Shown here one piece after another: positions 1-8,049 of a stretch of 64,000 nucleotides of DNA. The notes under the pieces were generated by a model. The model saw nothing but the letters and a program-made list of their open reading frames with translations, was not told the DNA's origin and did not search any database. Made by a program: the position numbers and the translations under genes. Source of the DNA: JAWXBA01 sp048499805. Lineage in GTDB: Bacteria; Gemmatimonadota; Gemmatimonadetes; Gemmatimonadales; GWC2-71-9. The stretch is taken from positions 1-64,000 of the forward strand of contig JASNZF010000005.1 in NCBI GenBank assembly GCA_048499805.1, read 5' to 3'. Positions within the stretch are counted from its first letter, which is position 1; each line of letters begins with the position of its first letter.

Positions 1-10
1 GGGGGGGGGG

Positions 11-96
11 CGGGGCAGCGGGGCAGCGGGGCAGCGGGGCAGCGGGGCAGCGGGGCAGCGGGGCAGCGGGGCAGCGGGGCAGCGGGGCAGCGGGGC
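11..96. repeat. 8-bp tandem repeat (CGGGGCAG)n at window edge
   Basis: About 10.75 copies of the 8-bp unit CGGGGCAG follow a run of ten G. The unit is not a multiple of three and no gene spans it. Related GGGGCAG or CTGCCCC tracts recur near 171-195, 6020-6065 and 23717-23740, always between genes. The stretch 97-286 up to the first gene holds another C-rich tract and the presumed promoter of the lipoprotein gene, with no other recognisable feature. The array could vary in copy number or be an assembly edge effect. Confidence 0.9.
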
Positions 97-286
97 CGAA
101 GCTGCATCATCTCGACGCCATGTCAAGTAACTTCCTCCCCTGCAGTCACCACCGAATCCTGCCCCCCTGCCCCCGCTGCCCCCCTGCCCCGCCTTTCTGA
201 TACCACCCGCACACGAATGGTACCGGTAGTTCGGAACGCGTTCCCTACCTTGGGCCCGCAGTCATCACCCACCCAAGGAGGAAGCG

Positions 287-1519
287 ATGTCCCATCCGTT
301 CCGTGCGGCCACCCTGGCCGCCTCCCTGCTGCTCGCGGCCGCCTGTTCCGACACCACCCGTCCGGTGGCTCCCGACCGACCCGACCTGGCCCGCGGCAGC
401 GACTGGCAGGAGCCGCCCGACGCCGACCGGGCCCGCGACCAGCGCCTCGCCCGTCGGTTCGCGCTCGCCCTGGCCGACGATGACTTCCGGGCCGCGGTCC
501 ATGCCCAGGTCGCGGCCTCCACCGCCCGCGAGGGCCGGATCCAGCTCCAGCGCTTCCTGTACGGCAACAGCCACCGCGAACTGACCCGGCTGGGCCGGGT
601 CACCGGCGACGACGCCGGCCCCGACCTCCGCTCCGCCCCCAGCATGGAGGTGTACCTCCCGGTACCGGAGCACCGCGCCCGGTGGCGGGGCGGACGCGAC
701 GTCCTGGTGGCCACGACCCGCGCCGATGGCGAAATCCCGGTCGCCTTCGACCTTCGCGGCCGGAAGGTCCTGCTGGACCCGGCACGCCCTCCCGCCACCC
801 CGGTCCTGGCGGTCCAGCAATGGGAAGGAGGCGACGACCTCCCCTGCGAGGCCGCCTGCGTCTCGGGTCTCGGCTTCGACGACGGGGGCAGCCCACCCCC
901 GCCAACCTACCCTCCCAGTCCCGCCACGGGGGGCGGCCTCTTCCTGACCGGGACCCGCTTTTCGGACAAGTTTGAGGGTTGGTTGAAGGGTGCCCCCGAA
1001 TTTGAGGTCCATGTCCTGGGGCAGAAGACCGGCACGGCGGAGCTGGTCAGCTACCAGTGCATCGGCGAGCAGGCGGGCGCCCCCTACGCCTTCAACCAGG
1101 ATGACCTGACCTGGAGTGGATCGGTCCTGATGTTCAGCACCAACCAGCTGGCCGAGTTCAGGGCCAACCACCCCGGGCAGGGGTTGCGCCTCCTGGTGCT
1201 CGAGGACGACGACGGGCCCTGCCAGATCAAGGTGGACAAGGACCGTGTCACCTCGCTGTTCAAGGTGGTGGATGCTGCCTGGTCGGCCTGGACCTCCGGG
1301 CAGGAGGTCAAGATCACCAGCCTGCAGAGCAAGTTCCAGAAGGCCAAGTCGCTCTTCCAGGTGGTCAGCGAACTGGCCTCGTTCTTCAAGACCAACGACG
1401 ACCTGGTCGGCACCGCCGTGGAAGACGCCTCCGCGGGCTACATCCTGAGCGGCGCCACCTGGACGGTCCGGGGCACCAACAACACCGTCACCGGGGCGCT
1501 CCGCCTCGAGATGCGATGA
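287..1519 (+). CDS. Hypothetical secreted lipoprotein (410 aa)
   Basis: The start is supported by an AGGAGGA Shine-Dalgarno just upstream. The N-terminus is a classical type II signal peptide ending in a lipobox, LAAAC, at about residues 16-20, so the mature protein should be a lipid-anchored envelope protein. The remainder has no domain I recognise. It contains a Pro/Gly-rich linker around residues 205-220, followed by a mixed-charge C-terminal half. The next gene starts 22 nt downstream on the same strand, so the two are probably co-transcribed and both act in the envelope. Function unknown. Confidence 0.75.
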   Translation: MSHPFRAATLAASLLLAAACSDTTRPVAPDRPDLARGSDWQEPPDADRARDQRLARRFALALADDDFRAAVHAQVAASTAREGRIQLQRFLYGNSHRELTRLGRVTGDDAGPDLRSAPSMEVYLPVPEHRARWRGGRDVLVATTRADGEIPVAFDLRGRKVLLDPARPPATPVLAVQQWEGGDDLPCEAACVSGLGFDDGGSPPPPTYPPSPATGGGLFLTGTRFSDKFEGWLKGAPEFEVHVLGQKTGTAELVSYQCIGEQAGAPYAFNQDDLTWSGSVLMFSTNQLAEFRANHPGQGLRLLVLEDDDGPCQIKVDKDRVTSLFKVVDAAWSAWTSGQEVKITSLQSKFQKAKSLFQVVSELASFFKTNDDLVGTAVEDASAGYILSGATWTVRGTNNTVTGALRLEMR

Positions 1520-1541
1520 CCCTCACCAGGAGCGACGACCG

Positions 1542-2156
1542 ATGCACCACCGCGCACTGCAGCAACTGATCGTGCTCCTGCTGGCCCTGCCCACCGCCGC
1601 GGCGGCGCAGTGGCAGGCCGGGCTGGGCGTCGGGATCGATGGCTATGGCCGGTGGGTCGTGTCGGCTCCGAACACCGTGGCGAGTGGGCCGGACGGCCGG
1701 CCCACCACCACCTGGCCGGTGGAGGCCGACCTCTCCTTCGGGGGGGCCGGCCGCCGTGCCGGGCTGCGGCTGAGCCGGAGCCGGCCCGGACTGGAGCTGT
1801 ACGATGCCACCCTCCAGGTGGCGCTCCGCCCCGCATTCGAGGTGCTCCGCCTCACCCCGGAGCTGTCCCTCCCCATGGTCGCGTTTTCGCGGGGCGGCCA
1901 GCTGCGACTGGGGGTGGGGCTGCCGGTCGAGCGCTGGTCCTTTCCCGACTTCGCCGACCCGCCGCGGTGGCGAGTCGGCGCCAGCGCCAACACGACACTC
2001 GAGCTCCCCCTCGGACGCCGGACCTCGGTCCGGATCTCCGGCTCCGTGGGGGCACTCTTCCGCCACCCGTTCGCCGGCACCGAACCGATCGAGGGCTACC
2101 AGCCGACCCGGACCTGGCGCCGGGGGTTGGGAATCGGGGTGGGGTGGGAGTTGTGA
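1542..2156 (+). CDS. Putative outer-membrane beta-barrel protein (204 aa)
   Basis: Preceded by a Shine-Dalgarno (AGGAG) and 22 nt after the lipoprotein gene. It has a cleavable signal peptide (hydrophobic stretch, then Ala-Ala-Ala-Ala-Gln at about residues 20-25). The mature part is built of alternating hydrophobic and polar strands separated by Gly/Pro/Arg turns and ends in WEL, consistent with a small beta-barrel. No specific family was recognised. Its stop codon is followed at once by a purine-rich simple repeat. Outer-membrane location is inferred from composition only. Confidence 0.6.
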   Translation: MHHRALQQLIVLLLALPTAAAAQWQAGLGVGIDGYGRWVVSAPNTVASGPDGRPTTTWPVEADLSFGGAGRRAGLRLSRSRPGLELYDATLQVALRPAFEVLRLTPELSLPMVAFSRGGQLRLGVGLPVERWSFPDFADPPRWRVGASANTTLELPLGRRTSVRISGSVGALFRHPFAGTEPIEGYQPTRTWRRGLGIGVGWEL

Positions 2157-2275
2157 GGGAGAAGCGAGAAGGGAGAAGGGAGAAGTGGGGGGGGAGAGGT
2201 GAGAGGTGAGAGGTAAGAGGTAAGAGGTAAGAGGTAAGAGGTGAGAGGTGAGAGGTGAGAGGTGAGAGGAAGGCG
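2157..2275. repeat. Purine-rich simple repeat (GAGAGGT / AAGAGGT units)
   Basis: Starts immediately after a stop codon. About 120 nt of almost pure purine on the + strand is made of 7-nt units GAGAGGT and AAGAGGT, with one strand entirely A/G/T-poor in C. It fills the gap between two convergent genes; 2276-2421 is G-rich unique sequence with no gene seen. It may form a triplex or unusual DNA structure, or simply be an expanded microsatellite. Confidence 0.85.
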
Positions 2276-2421
2276 GAGGACGGCAGGGGGGAGGGTGGAG
2301 GAGAGCCGAGGACGGTGTGGAGGGGGAGTGGCCGGGTGGTGCGAGCCAACCCGGCCGGGTGTCCAGGGGGTCGAGCGAAGCGAGGCGGTACCCAGTGCTC
2401 CCTGGCGCCACCCCGGCCGTG

Positions 2422-2946
2422 CTACGCGACCGGCGCGCCGCACCCCACGCAGAATCCGGCCCCACCATCAACCGGCGACTGGCAGATGGCACAGATGCGC
2501 ATCCCGGGCAGCGCCGAGCCGCAGCTGGAACACCAGAGCGCATCGGCCTCCGGACGCGGCCCGCAATTGGGGCAGGCCTGTGGCGCGTCGGCGGTGGCCA
2601 CGGCGCCCTCGGCCTTGAGCCGGGCGACCCGGCTGGCGATGAGCTGCTCCACGTCGGCGCCGGCGACCGGGGCGGCGGCGCCCTCCTCGACCCGCATCGC
2701 CTCCAGTGCCCGGGCGGTGTAGCGGCTCTTGAGCATCTGGTAGTCGGCATCCGAGAGCTTGCCGGTCTCGAGGTCGAACTCGATCTCCTTGAGCGCCAGG
2801 AGCGCCTGACCGCGCTGGGTCTCTTCCAGTTCCGGCGGCTCGATGAACTCGGGTTCCTGCGGGCCCGTCTCGAGGAAGGGCTGGAAGACCAGCCAGAGCA
2901 CGCCGAGGCCGAGGAGCAGGGCCGCGGCGGCCTCCAGGAGCATCAT
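2422..2946 (-). CDS. CcmI-like membrane protein with C-terminal double zinc ribbon
   Basis: 174 aa. An N-terminal membrane helix (about residues 4-22) is followed by an acidic segment. The helical stretch around residues 50-85 (ALKEIEFDLETGKLSDADY) closely resembles the N-terminal domain of cytochrome c biogenesis proteins of the CcmI/CycH type. The C-terminal third carries two zinc ribbons with CPNC...CSSCG and CAIC...CVGCG pairs. It overlaps the upstream ccmH by 4 nt (ATGA), so it is translationally coupled to haem-lyase components. I infer a role in presenting apocytochrome c or scaffolding the lyase. The zinc ribbons in place of the usual TPR domain are unusual. Confidence 0.7.
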   Translation of the reverse strand: MMLLEAAAALLLGLGVLWLVFQPFLETGPQEPEFIEPPELEETQRGQALLALKEIEFDLETGKLSDADYQMLKSRYTARALEAMRVEEGAAAPVAGADVEQLIASRVARLKAEGAVATADAPQACPNCGPRPEADALWCSSCGSALPGMRICAICQSPVDGGAGFCVGCGAPVA

Positions 2947-3521
2947 CGGTCCACCTCCTGCAGCGCCTGTTCCAGGCGGGCCATTTCCTCGGCGCTGGCA
3001 CCTGCCGGCATGGTGGGCCCGGCCGCGGACGGCACCGGCGCCTGGGCCACCGCCATCCGGTGCCGCCGCATCAGGACCGCTGCCAGGGCCCCTCCGGCCA
3101 GGGTGAGCACCAACCCCGGGACGATGTAGCCGGCGATGTTGAAGCCCTCCGCCTTCGGTGCCATCAGCACTTCCTCACCGTACTTCGCCACAAACGCCGC
3201 CACCACCTGATCCGGGGTATTCCCCGATTCCAGCAATGCGACGACCTCCTTGTGCAGTTCCGGGGAGGTCCCGCAGGTGAAGTCAGTGGTCCGGCAGGTG
3301 AAGATGTCGAGGTTGCAGCCGCAGGTGCACTTGAGGCGATGCTCAATGGCCTTGACGGTCTCGTCATTCTGCGATTCGGCGACGGCCGTCCGCTGCTGGA
3401 CCGCACCGGGCATCCGCAGGGGGTCGGCCCCCTCCTGGCCCGCCGAGTGGTCGGGACGAGCCGCGATTCCGGCCGCAGCGAGGGCACTGATCCGAGTCAA
3501 CCACGCGCGCCGGTCCATCAT
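2943..3521 (-). CDS. ccmH: CcmH-family cytochrome c maturation protein
   Basis: 192 aa. The start was chosen at the ATG overlapping the ccmF stop (ATGA), which leaves an N-terminal signal or anchor with a twin-arginine-like RRAWL stretch. The middle has the CcmH thioredoxin-like motif region, KCTCGC followed by CRTTDFTC, where the cysteines that reduce apocytochrome CXXCH thiols lie. A C-terminal membrane helix (about residues 130-150, YIVPGLVLTLAGGALAAVLM) anchors the domain in the periplasm. CcmH hands reduced apocytochrome to the CcmF haem lyase, encoded directly upstream. The cysteine spacing differs from the LRCxxC of proteobacterial CcmH but fits wider family members. Confidence 0.85.
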   Translation of the reverse strand: MMDRRAWLTRISALAAAGIAARPDHSAGQEGADPLRMPGAVQQRTAVAESQNDETVKAIEHRLKCTCGCNLDIFTCRTTDFTCGTSPELHKEVVALLESGNTPDQVVAAFVAKYGEEVLMAPKAEGFNIAGYIVPGLVLTLAGGALAAVLMRRHRMAVAQAPVPSAAGPTMPAGASAEEMARLEQALQEVDR

Positions 3522-5560
3522 GACTCCGTGGCCGCGCCGGCCATCGGCACGGCGTAGCCGGCCTGCGCCGACTGGCGCTTGCGGGCGGGCTGGGTCACCC
3601 CGCCCGGCCACATGGTGATGATCCCGCCGATGACCAGGACGACCCCGCCGTACCAGACCCACCAGACGAGCGGGTTGATCGAGATGGCGAAGCTGGACTC
3701 CTCGGTCCCGCCGATCGATCCGGCGTACACGACGTAGAGGTCCTCGCGCAGGTCGCTGCGAATCCCCACCTCGGTGGAGGGCTCGAAGGTCTTCTGGCCG
3801 AAGCTGTCGACGTGCTGGCGCTTCTCGCTGTTGATCCGTCCCATCGGCCGGCCATCGCGCTCGAGCTCGAGGGTGGCGGCGGAGACGACCCGGTTGAGCG
3901 CCTCATACTGGGACACCCCGAGGCTGGTGAGCTTCCAGGTGTGGCCGAAGGGGCTGCGGATCTCGGTGGACTCGCCCGGCTTGAGGGTCACTTCCTGGGT
4001 CACCTTGAACGCCATCCCGGTAAAGGCCACGAAGTAGATGACGATGCCGAGGTGGACGATGTACCCGCCGTAGCGGCGCCGGTTGCGCCCGATCAGGGCC
4101 AGGAAGGCGCCGAGGACCCCCTCGCCGTGCATCCGGTGCCGGGCGCGGATGCCGCGATAGAACTCCTGGACGATCGTCCCGACGACGAAGGCGCCGAGTC
4201 CGAGCGCCATCAGGACGTAGAAGTCGCGGATCCCGACGCCCATGGCGGCCAGGGCCGCCAGCAGCCCGGTGCCGACCGGGAGGGTGAACTGGCGCCGCAG
4301 GTTCTCGGGCGAGGCCTTGCGCCAGGCGATCAGCGGGCCGATACCGGTGAGCGCCAGGAGCAGCAGGCCGAGGGGGATGTTCACCCGGTTGAAGAAGGGC
4401 GGCCCGACCGTGATCTTGGTGCCGCGCACCGCCTCGGAGAGGATCGGGAAGAGCGTGCCCCAGAGCACCGAGAACGCGATCCCGACCAGCGCCAGGTTGT
4501 TGAAGAGGAACGCCGCCTCCCGGCTGGCCATGCTCTCGAGCTCGGTCTCGGGCTCCAGCAGGTGCCAGCGGGTGTAGAGCAGCGTGAACGCCACCACCCC
4601 GACGATGATCAGGAAGGCCAGGAAGAAGTAGCCCACGTTCGACTGGGTGAAGCTGTGGACGCTGGCGATGATCCCCGAACGGGTGATGAAGGTGCCGAAG
4701 ATGCTGAGCAGGAAGGTGCCGACCACCAGGCCGACATTCCACTTCTTGAGCATCCCCCGCTTTTCCTGGATCATGACGCTGTGCAGGAAGGCGGTCAGGG
4801 TGAGCCACGGGAGCAGGCTGGCGTTCTCGACCGGGTCCCAGGCCCAGTATCCGCCCCAGCCCAGTTCCACGTACGCCCACCACATCCCCAGGGTGATGCC
4901 GACCGACAGGAAGATCCAGGCCAGCAGCGACCAGCGCCGGATGGCGTGCACCCAGCCGGTGTCGAGCTTCCGGGAGAGCAGCGCCGCCATCGCAAAGGCG
5001 AACGGGATGGTGATGGCGATGTAGCCGAGGTAGAGCATCGGGGGATGGATCACCATCCCCGGGTTCTGCAGCTGCGGGTTGAGGCCGCGACCGTCGGGCG
5101 GCGTGAAGCTCAGGCGGTCAAATGGATTGGCCCCACCAAAGAGCATCACGATCACGAAGAAGCCGGTGACCGCCAGGGTCACCCCGGCCACGTACGGCAT
5201 CAGGTCCTTGTAGCGCTTGCTGGCGCTGAACTGGGCGATCGCCCCGAAGGTGGCGAGCACCGCCGCCCAGAACAGGAGTGACCCCTTCTGCCCCGCCCAG
5301 AAGGCGGAGAAGACGTAGCTGTCCGGGAGGTTCCGGCTGGTATAGGCCGCCACGTACTCGATGTTGAAGTCGTGGGCAAAGAGCCCCTTCCAGAGCGCGA
5401 TCGAGGCGACCAGGAGGGCGATCCAGACGCCGTAGGTCGCGCGGACCACCGCCTGCGCCAGCTGCGGCCGGTCCTGCCACCGGCTGGCAAACGCGGTGAC
5501 CGCGGCCCAGGCCGACAGGAGGAGCGCCACCCACAGCGCGAAGTTGCCGAGGAGGGTCAT
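3518..5560 (-). CDS. ccmF: Haem lyase CcmF (cytochrome c-type biogenesis)
   Basis: 680 aa, a typical length for CcmF/NrfE. It is a polytopic membrane protein with many hydrophobic helices and carries the tryptophan-rich WWD signature (GGYWAWDPVENASLLPWL, about residues 233-250), which binds haem delivered by CcmE. A large periplasmic loop lies near the C-terminus, before a last helix. It catalyses thioether attachment of haem to CXXCH motifs at the periplasmic face of the inner membrane. ccmE ends 3 nt upstream and ccmH overlaps its stop codon, so the set is one operon. It probably serves the multiheme cytochromes encoded at 17-24 kb. Confidence 0.95.
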   Translation of the reverse strand: MTLLGNFALWVALLLSAWAAVTAFASRWQDRPQLAQAVVRATYGVWIALLVASIALWKGLFAHDFNIEYVAAYTSRNLPDSYVFSAFWAGQKGSLLFWAAVLATFGAIAQFSASKRYKDLMPYVAGVTLAVTGFFVIVMLFGGANPFDRLSFTPPDGRGLNPQLQNPGMVIHPPMLYLGYIAITIPFAFAMAALLSRKLDTGWVHAIRRWSLLAWIFLSVGITLGMWWAYVELGWGGYWAWDPVENASLLPWLTLTAFLHSVMIQEKRGMLKKWNVGLVVGTFLLSIFGTFITRSGIIASVHSFTQSNVGYFFLAFLIIVGVVAFTLLYTRWHLLEPETELESMASREAAFLFNNLALVGIAFSVLWGTLFPILSEAVRGTKITVGPPFFNRVNIPLGLLLLALTGIGPLIAWRKASPENLRRQFTLPVGTGLLAALAAMGVGIRDFYVLMALGLGAFVVGTIVQEFYRGIRARHRMHGEGVLGAFLALIGRNRRRYGGYIVHLGIVIYFVAFTGMAFKVTQEVTLKPGESTEIRSPFGHTWKLTSLGVSQYEALNRVVSAATLELERDGRPMGRINSEKRQHVDSFGQKTFEPSTEVGIRSDLREDLYVVYAGSIGGTEESSFAISINPLVWWVWYGGVVLVIGGIITMWPGGVTQPARKRQSAQAGYAVPMAGAATES

Positions 5561-5563
5561 CGA

Positions 5564-5989
5564 TCAGGCCTTCTTGCCCTGTTCCTCGAACACCGCCTCG
5601 TACTTCGAGCCGCACTTGGCCAGCACCTCGGTGGCGTGGAAGACCCCGTCCCGGCTGTACTTCCCCTCCACGATGACCTCGATCTCGTTCTGGTCGGTGA
5701 AGGTGTCCGGGACCATCCCCACATAGGTGACCGGGAACTCATGGCCCCCATCGCTGATCCGGAAGTCGACCCGGCGCTCGGCGTCGTTGCGGACGATCGA
5801 TCCCGGCACCACCCGGGCGCTGACCTTGATCCCGAGGTCATAGAAGCTCGGGTCGGCCTGGGTCCGCGCCGCCAGTTCGGTCGGGGTCAGGAAGTACATT
5901 CCCGTCTGCTTCACGCCCTCGGTGATGAGGAGTGCCACCGAGGCCACGATCACCGTGGCGCCAATCAAGAATTTGTGTCCTGCACGCAT
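5564..5989 (-). CDS. ccmE: Haem chaperone CcmE, CXXXY variant
   Basis: 141 aa. Two in-frame ATGs exist (5995 and 5989); the GGGAGGA box abuts the first and is well spaced for the second, so 5989 is preferred. It has an N-terminal signal anchor followed by the OB-fold domain. The usual haem-binding signature VLAKHDExY appears here as VLAKCGSKY, so the covalent haem-ligand His is Cys and the Tyr four residues on is kept. CXXXY forms of CcmE are known from sulfate reducers and archaea. It carries haem from CcmC to CcmF, encoded next. Haem export genes ccmABC are not in this window. Confidence 0.92.
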   Translation of the reverse strand: MRAGHKFLIGATVIVASVALLITEGVKQTGMYFLTPTELAARTQADPSFYDLGIKVSARVVPGSIVRNDAERRVDFRISDGGHEFPVTYVGMVPDTFTDQNEIEVIVEGKYSRDGVFHATEVLAKCGSKYEAVFEEQGKKA

Positions 5990-6019
5990 GGCCATTCCTC
6001 CCGTAACGGACGATCTGAA

Positions 6020-6065
6020 ATATAGCTGCCCCTGCCCCTGCCCCCCTGCCCCCCTGCCCCCCGGA
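6020..6065. repeat. C-rich simple repeat (CTGCCCC units)
   Basis: Repeated CTGCCCC / CTGCCCCC units lie between the start of ccmE and the end of the next minus-strand gene. It is the reverse complement of the GGGGCAG tracts at the window start and after 23717. The G-rich strand could form quadruplexes near the 5' end of the ccmE transcript. Confidence 0.8.
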
Positions 6066-6087
6066 CCTCCCGACCCGCCGACCCGCC

Positions 6088-6870
6088 CTACTGCCCCACC
6101 CGGGCCCGGGCCTCGGTCACGAACTGGTTGATGATGAAGCTGTGATCGGTGTACTCGGGCCGTGCGGTGGCCATCTCCGCATCGTAGGCCCGCAGGAACG
6201 CCGCCTGCTCGGAGGCCAGCCGGGCGTCCTCCTTCTGCAGCCGCGCCACGGTGCCGCGGATCACGAACCCGAACAGGTGGTTCGCATCCGCCATCGAGAT
6301 CGAGTCGGCCAGGGCCGCGGCGCCGGCCGGATCCCCGGTGTGGAGCCGGATCATCGCGGCGTGGTAGCGGGCGTCGGCGTCGACGGCGCCAAGCTGCGCG
6401 TAGGCCTCGAGCGCCATCGGCGCGAACCGGCCCGCGGTTGCCTCGTCCGCCTGCTCGGCGGCGCGCATCACCCGGTTGTACAGCGTGTCGAAGCGGACCC
6501 GCGCCGGGAACCCCGTCATGTCCGGCAACGGCGCCTGCGCCGCCGGCGCGGCGAATCCCCCGGCGGCATCCGCGGGCGGGGGCGACTGGCCGGGCATCAG
6601 GACCACCACCAAGGCGACCACCACCGCCACCCCGGCCAGCGCGATCGGCCACAACTGCCGCGGGTTGATCGCGGCGGCGGGAGCCGGGGCCGGCGCGGCG
6701 CCTCCGGCCGTCGCGGCCCCACAGGCACCGCAGAACCGCGCCCCGGGGGCGAGCGGCTGGTGGCAGGACGGGCAGGCCCGGCCCGCCAGTGCCGTACCGC
6801 AGGCCCCACAGAAGCGGCCTGACGCGGGCTTTCCGCACGAAGGGCAGTGGCCAGATGGTGCAGGTGACAT
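6088..6870 (-). CDS. Double zinc-ribbon membrane protein with helical C-terminal domain
   Basis: 260 aa. The N-terminus has two zinc ribbons (CPSCG/CGACG at about residues 9-26 and CPSCH/CGACG at about 33-50), then an Ala/Pro linker, one membrane helix (about residues 73-92) and a soluble C-terminal region. That region is rich in Ala-containing helices resembling TPR-type repeats (NRVMRAAEQAD, YAQLGAVDADARYH). The start has a GGAG box. It is separated from ccmE by a C-rich repeat, so co-transcription is uncertain. By architecture it resembles the zinc-ribbon protein downstream of ccmH, hinting at a related scaffolding role. No specific function can be assigned. Confidence 0.65.
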   Translation of the reverse strand: MSPAPSGHCPSCGKPASGRFCGACGTALAGRACPSCHQPLAPGARFCGACGAATAGGAAPAPAPAAAINPRQLWPIALAGVAVVVALVVVLMPGQSPPPADAAGGFAAPAAQAPLPDMTGFPARVRFDTLYNRVMRAAEQADEATAGRFAPMALEAYAQLGAVDADARYHAAMIRLHTGDPAGAAALADSISMADANHLFGFVIRGTVARLQKEDARLASEQAAFLRAYDAEMATARPEYTDHSFIINQFVTEARARVGQ

Positions 6871-6972
6871 CAGCTACGAACTCCTGAAGAAGTCTTTACT
6901 CACCAACGGGTTAAGGACCATTTCACGAATCTAATCTGGGACTGATGGGAAGGGATGAAACGAAGATGAAGA

Positions 6973-8049
6973 CTAGCAGATCCGGGGGAGCTGGTCCCCG
7001 GGCAGCAGGTCGACCACGCGCATGCCGCCGATCGCCGTGCGCATCGCGACCAGGCCGGGATGGGTGGCCACCACCGTGCCAATGCGCCGCGCCTCACGCC
7101 CCAGGGGATGGGCCCGCAGGGCACCCAAGGCGGCCTCGGCCTGGTCGGACCCGACCATGGCCACCAGGATCCCCTCGTTGGCCACATAGAGGGGGTCCAG
7201 CCCGAGCATCTCGCAGGCCGCCTCCACCGGGGCGGGAATCGGAAGCGCCGCCTGGTCGAGCTGGATCCCGACCCGCGACGCGGCGGCAATCTCGTTGAGG
7301 GCGCTGGCCACCCCGCCACGGGTCGGATCGCGGAGGACGTGGACCGCTCCGCCGACGGCCTGGCGCAACGCCGTGACCAGGGGGACGAGGCAGGCAGTGT
7401 CGCTTTCGATGGCAGCGTCGAACGCCAACCCCTCGCGGGCCGTCATGATCGCCATCCCGTGGCGGCCGATCGGCCCGCTCACCAGGACGGCATCTCCCGG
7501 CTGGGCCTGCTCGGGACCGGGATGGAAGCCGGGGTCAACCGCCCCGATCCCGGTGGTGCAGATGAACATCCCGTCGGCCTTGCCCCGCTCCACCACCTTG
7601 GTATCGCCCGCCACCAGGGGCACTCCCGCCTGCGCCGCCGCTTGCCCCATGCTGGCCACGATCCGGTCCAGCTGGGCCAGCGGCAGCCCCTCCTCCAGCA
7701 CGAAGCCGGCGGTCAGGGCGACCGGCGTGGCCCCCATCATCGCCACGTCGTTCAGGGTGCCATGGACCGCCAGCATGCCGATGTTGCCACCGGGGAACTC
7801 CAACGGGCTGACGACGAAGGTGTCGGTCGAGATCGCCAGTTCCCCGGGGGGCGAGGCCAGCACCGCCGCGTCGGCCAACCGGGCGAGGGCCGGGTTGGAG
7901 AAATGCGGCATGAAGTGATCGCGGACCAGGGCGGCGCTCAGCTTTCCCCCGCTGCCGTGGCCCAGCTGGACCTGGCCGGCGGCTGGCGCGGGCGCCGGGC
8001 AGGCGGGCCCCTCGGCCAGCGACGGGGCCGCGAGATCAGGACGCGGCAT
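6973..8049 (-). CDS. hypE: Hydrogenase maturation protein HypE (thiocarboxamide dehydratase)
   Basis: 358 aa. The ATG at 8049 overlaps the end of hypD by 14 nt. HypE dehydrates the thiocarboxamide placed by HypF on its own C-terminal cysteine to a thiocyanate, the source of the CN ligands of the NiFe(CN)2CO centre. The sequence shows GHGSGGKL near the N-terminus, the AIR-synthase-like ATP-binding fold (ISTDTFVV, DPTRGG), and it ends exactly in PRIC with the required terminal Cys. Last gene of the hydrogenase operon. Confidence 0.96.
   Translation of the reverse strand: MPRPDLAAPSLAEGPACPAPAPAAGQVQLGHGSGGKLSAALVRDHFMPHFSNPALARLADAAVLASPPGELAISTDTFVVSPLEFPGGNIGMLAVHGTLNDVAMMGATPVALTAGFVLEEGLPLAQLDRIVASMGQAAAQAGVPLVAGDTKVVERGKADGMFICTTGIGAVDPGFHPGPEQAQPGDAVLVSGPIGRHGMAIMTAREGLAFDAAIESDTACLVPLVTALRQAVGGAVHVLRDPTRGGVASALNEIAAASRVGIQLDQAALPIPAPVEAACEMLGLDPLYVANEGILVAMVGSDQAEAALGALRAHPLGREARRIGTVVATHPGLVAMRTAIGGMRVVDLLPGDQLPRIC

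Noticed and set aside
1..10. Run of ten G at the window start
   Set aside because: May be an assembly edge; nothing can be said about it.
3812..5281. A 489-codon plus-strand frame opposite ccmF
   Set aside because: Antisense shadow of a conserved membrane protein; composition is Asp/Glu/Pro/Arg filler.
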